Shown here piece by piece: positions 13,068 through 15,964 of a stretch of DNA of 15,964 nucleotides (position 1 is the stretch's first letter; each line of letters begins with the position of its first letter). The notes beneath the pieces are model-generated. The model was not told the DNA's origin and did no database searches. It saw only the letters and a list, made by a program, of their open reading frames with translations. This DNA comes from Candidatus Aenigmatarchaeota archaeon (GTDB taxonomy: Archaea > Aenigmatarchaeota > Aenigmatarchaeia > Aenigmatarchaeales > Aenigmatarchaeaceae). Both the position numbers and the translations under genes were made by a program. Location: the NCBI GenBank assembly GCA_018221065.1, contig JAAOXY010000013.1:1-15964 (forward strand). Direction: 5' to 3'.

Positions 13068-14912
13068 TTAAATAAAGACTTTCAACTTACCTTTTCCAGT
13101 CAATGCCCTGAGAATATACCTACCAACATCTGATTTCTTTTTCACTTTAACTTCTCCTTTCCTACCAACAGTAGCAGACATCACATAATCATCATCAACA
13201 TAAATGTTAACATTCTCATCAGAAATTTTCTTTTTGAATCTAAACACTAAAAATGCTCCAGTCTCAGAAACACCATATCCTTTTACTTCCTTACCAAGAG
13301 ACTTAACAGCAGGTTCGATATCAATTGACAAACCAATCTCTTCTTCAAGTTTCTTAATTGTCTTCCCTTCTCTACCAATTACTTGTGGAATAATTTCATT
13401 ATCAACTCTTACTAAAACTCTATTATCAGAAACAAATTCTACAGTAGCTCTTGGATCAAAATCTCTAAACACTTCTCTTATTTGTTCTCCAGCCAATTTC
13501 TGTAAAGAATTTTCTTTCTCTTCACCAACAGGAACAACAACTGTCTGCTCCCCATAAGTATAAATTTCATATTCTAATTTGTCATCTTCAAAATCTCTAA
13601 TCTCAACCATTGGTCTAGCAAGATCAGCTTCAGTCATTCCACTAGGAACTTTTACAACTAAAGACAACTTGTAAACCTTAGCAACTTTACCATCTTTAAT
13701 ATAAACTATAGTATCGATAACATGAGGTATTACTCCAAGTTCAATCTTTCCTAAGAATCTTTGAGTAGCATCTATTGGATCAGAAGCATGTATAACACCA
13801 ATCATTCCTATACCAGCTAATCTCATATCAGCAAATACTTGAAAATCTTTTCTCTTTCTAATCTCATCAAATATTGTATAATCAGGTCTGACCAATAACA
13901 AAATATCAGCAGTCTTCTCAAAACTATTATTCAAAGGTCCATATTGTGTTACCTCAGCAGGTACTTGCAAATCCTTAGGAGATTCAATAGTTTTTACAAT
14001 CTTACCCTTTGATAAATAAAACTCAGCTAAACTTGCAGCAAAAGTACTTTTACCAGAACCAGGAGATCCTGCTAACAACACTCCTTCTGCTTTTTTGTCC
14101 AATCTTTCTTTTAATTTATCAGACAACTTGTAATCATCTAAAGTTAATTTTACAATTGGTCTTACAACAGTTAATTCAAGACCATCACTAAAAGGTGGTC
14201 GAGCAATTGCAACTCTCATATCTCTTATTTGTACAACCGAAGCACCTCTGTCATTAAATTCAACAAAAGCATCATTACTAATTCTAGCAACTTCAAAAAT
14301 TTCATCAATAAATTCTTCAACATCCGATGCTTTCAATTTTTTCTTTCCTATCTTTACTAAATCTATCTTTCCAGGCTTTCCTCTTTTAGCTAAAGGATAA
14401 GTTCCTTCTTTCAAATGCAAACTCATTGTTTCTTTTGTAAGTAACTTCTCTATCTTCAATTTCTTTACAATTTTATAACTTTGAAAATATTTTACAGGGA
14501 TATCATGTGCCTCAGCCATTAACGCTTGAGGTAAATCACCTGTAATCAAAACAGCTTTTTCATTTTTAGCCACCTTCTGTATCAATGCATCTAGTCTACC
14601 ACTTTTAGCAAGCATGATATCTTCATGTGATGGTAATTCTCCAATAATTCTCAACTTAGCTTTATTTTTTTTCAATAATGATCTAATCTTTTTTATCTCT
14701 TCCAATCCAAGAAAACCAGACTCTTTCATTCTAGAAGCTTGAGCTTGTAATTCGCCCATAACTATTTCAGGTATAATTATCTCTGAATTTTTCATCTTTC
14801 CTTCTTCTAACAAATATGACAACTTACCAGAAACCAAAATAGAAGTATCAGGAACTACTTTTTTTAATTTTATTTTACTTTCTTCAGGTTTTCTTATAAT
14901 TTTACCTCTCAT
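13068..14912 (-). CDS. PIN-domain/PilT-type ATPase/KH-domain protein (COG1855, PINA-like)
   Basis: The 614-residue protein has three modules. An N-terminal PIN nuclease domain (about 17-145) carries the acidic set D22, E54, D108 and D126. A PilT/VirB11-like ATPase follows, with Walker A GSPGSGKST (282-290), Walker B YTIFDE (345-350) and the RLAGIGMIGVIHAS segment (364-377). A C-terminal KH domain has VIGREGKTIKKLE (511-523, GREG loop). This is the widespread archaeal COG1855 family. Its Sulfolobus member PINA has been described as a hexameric ATPase acting with the Holliday-junction resolvase Hjc, so a DNA-repair or RNA-processing role is plausible. All key residues are present. The ATG at 14910-14912 follows AGTGATT, and TTTATAAATAT at 14935-14945 is a TATA box. 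Confidence 0.95.
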   Translation of the reverse strand: MRGKIIRKPEESKIKLKKVVPDTSILVSGKLSYLLEEGKMKNSEIIIPEIVMGELQAQASRMKESGFLGLEEIKKIRSLLKKNKAKLRIIGELPSHEDIMLAKSGRLDALIQKVAKNEKAVLITGDLPQALMAEAHDIPVKYFQSYKIVKKLKIEKLLTKETMSLHLKEGTYPLAKRGKPGKIDLVKIGKKKLKASDVEEFIDEIFEVARISNDAFVEFNDRGASVVQIRDMRVAIARPPFSDGLELTVVRPIVKLTLDDYKLSDKLKERLDKKAEGVLLAGSPGSGKSTFAASLAEFYLSKGKIVKTIESPKDLQVPAEVTQYGPLNNSFEKTADILLLVRPDYTIFDEIRKRKDFQVFADMRLAGIGMIGVIHASDPIDATQRFLGKIELGVIPHVIDTIVYIKDGKVAKVYKLSLVVKVPSGMTEADLARPMVEIRDFEDDKLEYEIYTYGEQTVVVPVGEEKENSLQKLAGEQIREVFRDFDPRATVEFVSDNRVLVRVDNEIIPQVIGREGKTIKKLEEEIGLSIDIEPAVKSLGKEVKGYGVSETGAFLVFRFKKKISDENVNIYVDDDYVMSATVGRKGEVKVKKKSDVGRYILRALTGKGKLKVFI

Positions 14913-14933
14913 ACTAAATCACTAAACTTCTAA

Positions 14934-14946
14934 CTTTATAAATATG
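14934..14946 (-). promoter_or_regulatory. TATA box of the PIN-ATPase-KH gene
   Basis: The minus strand reads ATATTTATAAAG centred about 28 nt before the ATG, a close match to archaeal TATA boxes. Transcription should start within a few bases of the start codon, giving a very short or absent leader. The rest of the 167-nt gap up to 15079 is AT-rich and shows no other gene. Confidence 0.55.
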
Positions 14947-15050
14947 GTTTTTTAGAGCTCTTTTCAAAACCAAATAATACTATAAAAACCTTCGTTAACT
15001 CTGAGAAAGTTGAAAAATCGTTTTAACACATATTTTCTAGTTACAAAATG

Positions 15051-15060
15051 CTTAAATAAG
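15051..15060 (+). promoter_or_regulatory. TATA box for the small zinc-ribbon gene
   Basis: CTTAAATAAG lies about 25 nt before the ATG at 15080. There is no purine-rich ribosome-binding site between them, so the transcript is probably leaderless. Confidence 0.5.
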
Positions 15061-15079
15061 TTCCTGAGAAATTTTTACT

Positions 15080-15190
15080 ATGCGACCTAAATGTCCTGAG
15101 TGTGGATCAGAAAAAGTAAATAGGGGATTCGAAGAAGTTGCCTGTGGAAAATGTGGTCTTGTCATAGAAGACAACTTCATAATGAACTAA
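15080..15190 (+). CDS. Stand-alone TFB/TFIIB-type zinc ribbon (36 aa)
   Basis: This short frame is too small for ordinary ORF cut-offs. It encodes a complete zinc ribbon: CPEC (C5, C8) and CGKCGLVIED (C22, C25), the CxxC-x13-CxxC pattern of the N-terminal domain of archaeal TFB. In TFB this domain contacts RNA polymerase and is followed by the B-reader/linker and two cyclin folds. Here a TAA follows NFIMN, where the reader would begin, and the next 80 bases contain no TFB remnant. The TATA box at leaderless spacing, the intact cysteines and the compact ending argue for a real microprotein rather than a decayed TFB. It could dock on the polymerase and compete with TFB; that is inference. Confidence 0.75.
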   Translation: MRPKCPECGSEKVNRGFEEVACGKCGLVIEDNFIMN

Positions 15191-15270
15191 ATTAGGCATA
15201 ATATCTCTTTCTAGTGTTAGCTACCGTCTAGATAGCAAATATTTTAAGTAGTCCCAATCAATCTTATACT

Positions 15271-15870
15271 ATGAAGGGGGCTGTAACAGTCATAGAAGCA
15301 ATATTGATAATATTCGTAGTCATAGGTCTACTAGCAATACTCATACCATGGGTTTCTAGCTCTTTAGACAAATCATCTCAAATATCTGAGATTCAAACTT
15401 TGAATACCCAAATGGGATTATGTAATGAAAAGCTAGAAGAAACAGGAAGAGTAGGTTCAGCTAACACCTGTATATTCTCTATTAGCAACGGAAAGATGCA
15501 TGCTGAAACAGATGGAATATATTACGAACTCATAAGTGATTTAGATATCTGCGATGAAACAGACTGGACAGAAATTGAACCAGAAAATCATTTATGGCAA
15601 AAATGTGATATTGTAGATCAAAAAACAATATACTCTACAAAATGGGCTTGGGTCGATGAAAGACAAATAATTGGAGAAGGAATTTCCGGAAACATTTATA
15701 GATATAACAATCCAATCTCAAGCATAACTTTCAATAACACAACAACCTTCAGAACTCTAACTGTATTCATTGAATTTGATTTTACTCCAGGTCAAGCTGG
15801 TAATATAATTCAAATAAACAGAAAATCTGTAGAAGAAGATAAAATAACATTAAATGTCGATATTAAATAG
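15271..15870 (+). CDS. Secreted protein with type IV pilin-like (class III) signal peptide
   Basis: The N-terminus MKGAVTVIEAILIIFVVIGLL fits an archaeal type IV pilin leader: a short basic segment KG(A), then a hydrophobic helix with a glutamate a few residues in (E9). The prepilin peptidase would cut near G3/A4 and the helix would join a filament core or anchor the protein. The remaining 170 residues look beta-rich, with cysteines at C51, C67, C94 and C111 and a few N-x-T sites near the end (FNNTTTF). I do not recognise the head domain. There is no ribosome-binding site; ATTTTAAG about 28 nt upstream suggests leaderless expression. The next secreted-protein gene starts 12 nt after its stop, so the two probably form an operon. 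Confidence 0.75.
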   Translation: MKGAVTVIEAILIIFVVIGLLAILIPWVSSSLDKSSQISEIQTLNTQMGLCNEKLEETGRVGSANTCIFSISNGKMHAETDGIYYELISDLDICDETDWTEIEPENHLWQKCDIVDQKTIYSTKWAWVDERQIIGEGISGNIYRYNNPISSITFNNTTTFRTLTVFIEFDFTPGQAGNIIQINRKSVEEDKITLNVDIK

Positions 15871-15881
15871 GGGGAGATAAA

Positions 15882-15964
15882 ATGAGAAAAGCAATTTTGT
15901 TTAGTTTAATATTGTCTTTCTTGTTCGCAGCTACAATCGGTCATGCTGTGATACCAGAGTACAT
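15882..15964 (+). CDS. Start of a secreted protein (truncated by window end)
   Basis: Only 27 codons are visible. They start at an ATG preceded by GGGGGAG (15870-15876), which overlaps the TAG stop of the pilin-like gene. The peptide MRKAILFSLILSFLFAATIG followed by HAVIPEY is a signal peptide with a likely cleavage after GHA. The function cannot be judged. The strong ribosome-binding site and short spacing suggest co-expression with the pilin-like protein. Confidence 0.75.
   Translation, partial: MRKAILFSLILSFLFAATIGHAVIPEY

Noticed and set aside
13204..13557. Open frame of 117 codons on the plus strand inside the PIN-ATPase-KH gene
   Set aside because: Antisense shadow; no promoter, ribosome-binding site or recognisable domain.
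1..15964. Mobile element, CRISPR array or prophage
   Set aside because: No transposase, integrase, direct-repeat array or target-site duplication was seen; the genes are mostly core archaeal functions.

Overview
The window reads as a slice of an AT-rich archaeal genome. The evidence is the archaeal str cluster (uS12, uS7, EF-2, EF-1alpha), a ThrRS with the archaea-specific N-terminal editing domain, a TrmB-family regulator, a PIN-ATPase-KH protein, a TFB-type zinc ribbon, a class III (type IV pilin-like) signal peptide, TATA boxes about 25 nt before starts, and GGTGAT/GGGGGAG ribosome-binding sites. Short spacers, leaderless genes and divergent translation proteins would suit a small-genome (DPANN-like) archaeon, but that lineage is an inference; no 16S gene is present.

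Layout. 1-4620 (minus): the operon uS12 - uS7 - EF-2 - EF-1alpha, with one promoter before uS12 and probably a second before EF-1alpha. 4687-4802 (minus): tRNA-Gln(UUG) split by a 40-nt intron at the canonical 37/38 site. 4895-6754 (plus): threonyl-tRNA synthetase, divergent from the tRNA. 6767-8056 (minus): a small membrane protein of the COG2426 family downstream of a TrmB-type regulator. 8207-9091 (minus): a ThiI-like THUMP protein that has lost its catalytic motifs, divergent from 9162-9539 (plus), a Cys-rich HTH regulator. 9536-12169 (minus): a large, heavily sequon-decorated surface protein. 12228-12945 (minus): an unrecognised 74-residue protein and a membrane-anchored bifunctional-nuclease-domain protein. 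12966-13043 (minus): tRNA-Arg(CCU). 13068-14912 (minus): the PIN/ATPase/KH protein. 15080-15190 (plus): a 36-residue stand-alone TFB zinc ribbon. 15271 to the end (plus): a pilin-like protein followed by the start of another secreted protein.

Most of the window is the protein-synthesis apparatus: ribosomal proteins, elongation factors, two tRNAs, a synthetase and a tRNA-modification relative. Two small cell-surface blocks and several regulators are interspersed. I saw no mobile element, CRISPR array or long repeat. The most unusual points are the altered GTPase motifs in EF-2, the altered decoding-centre loops in uS12, the degenerate ThiI, the minimal TFB ribbon, and the tRNA-Gln intron whose sequence competes with the anticodon stem.
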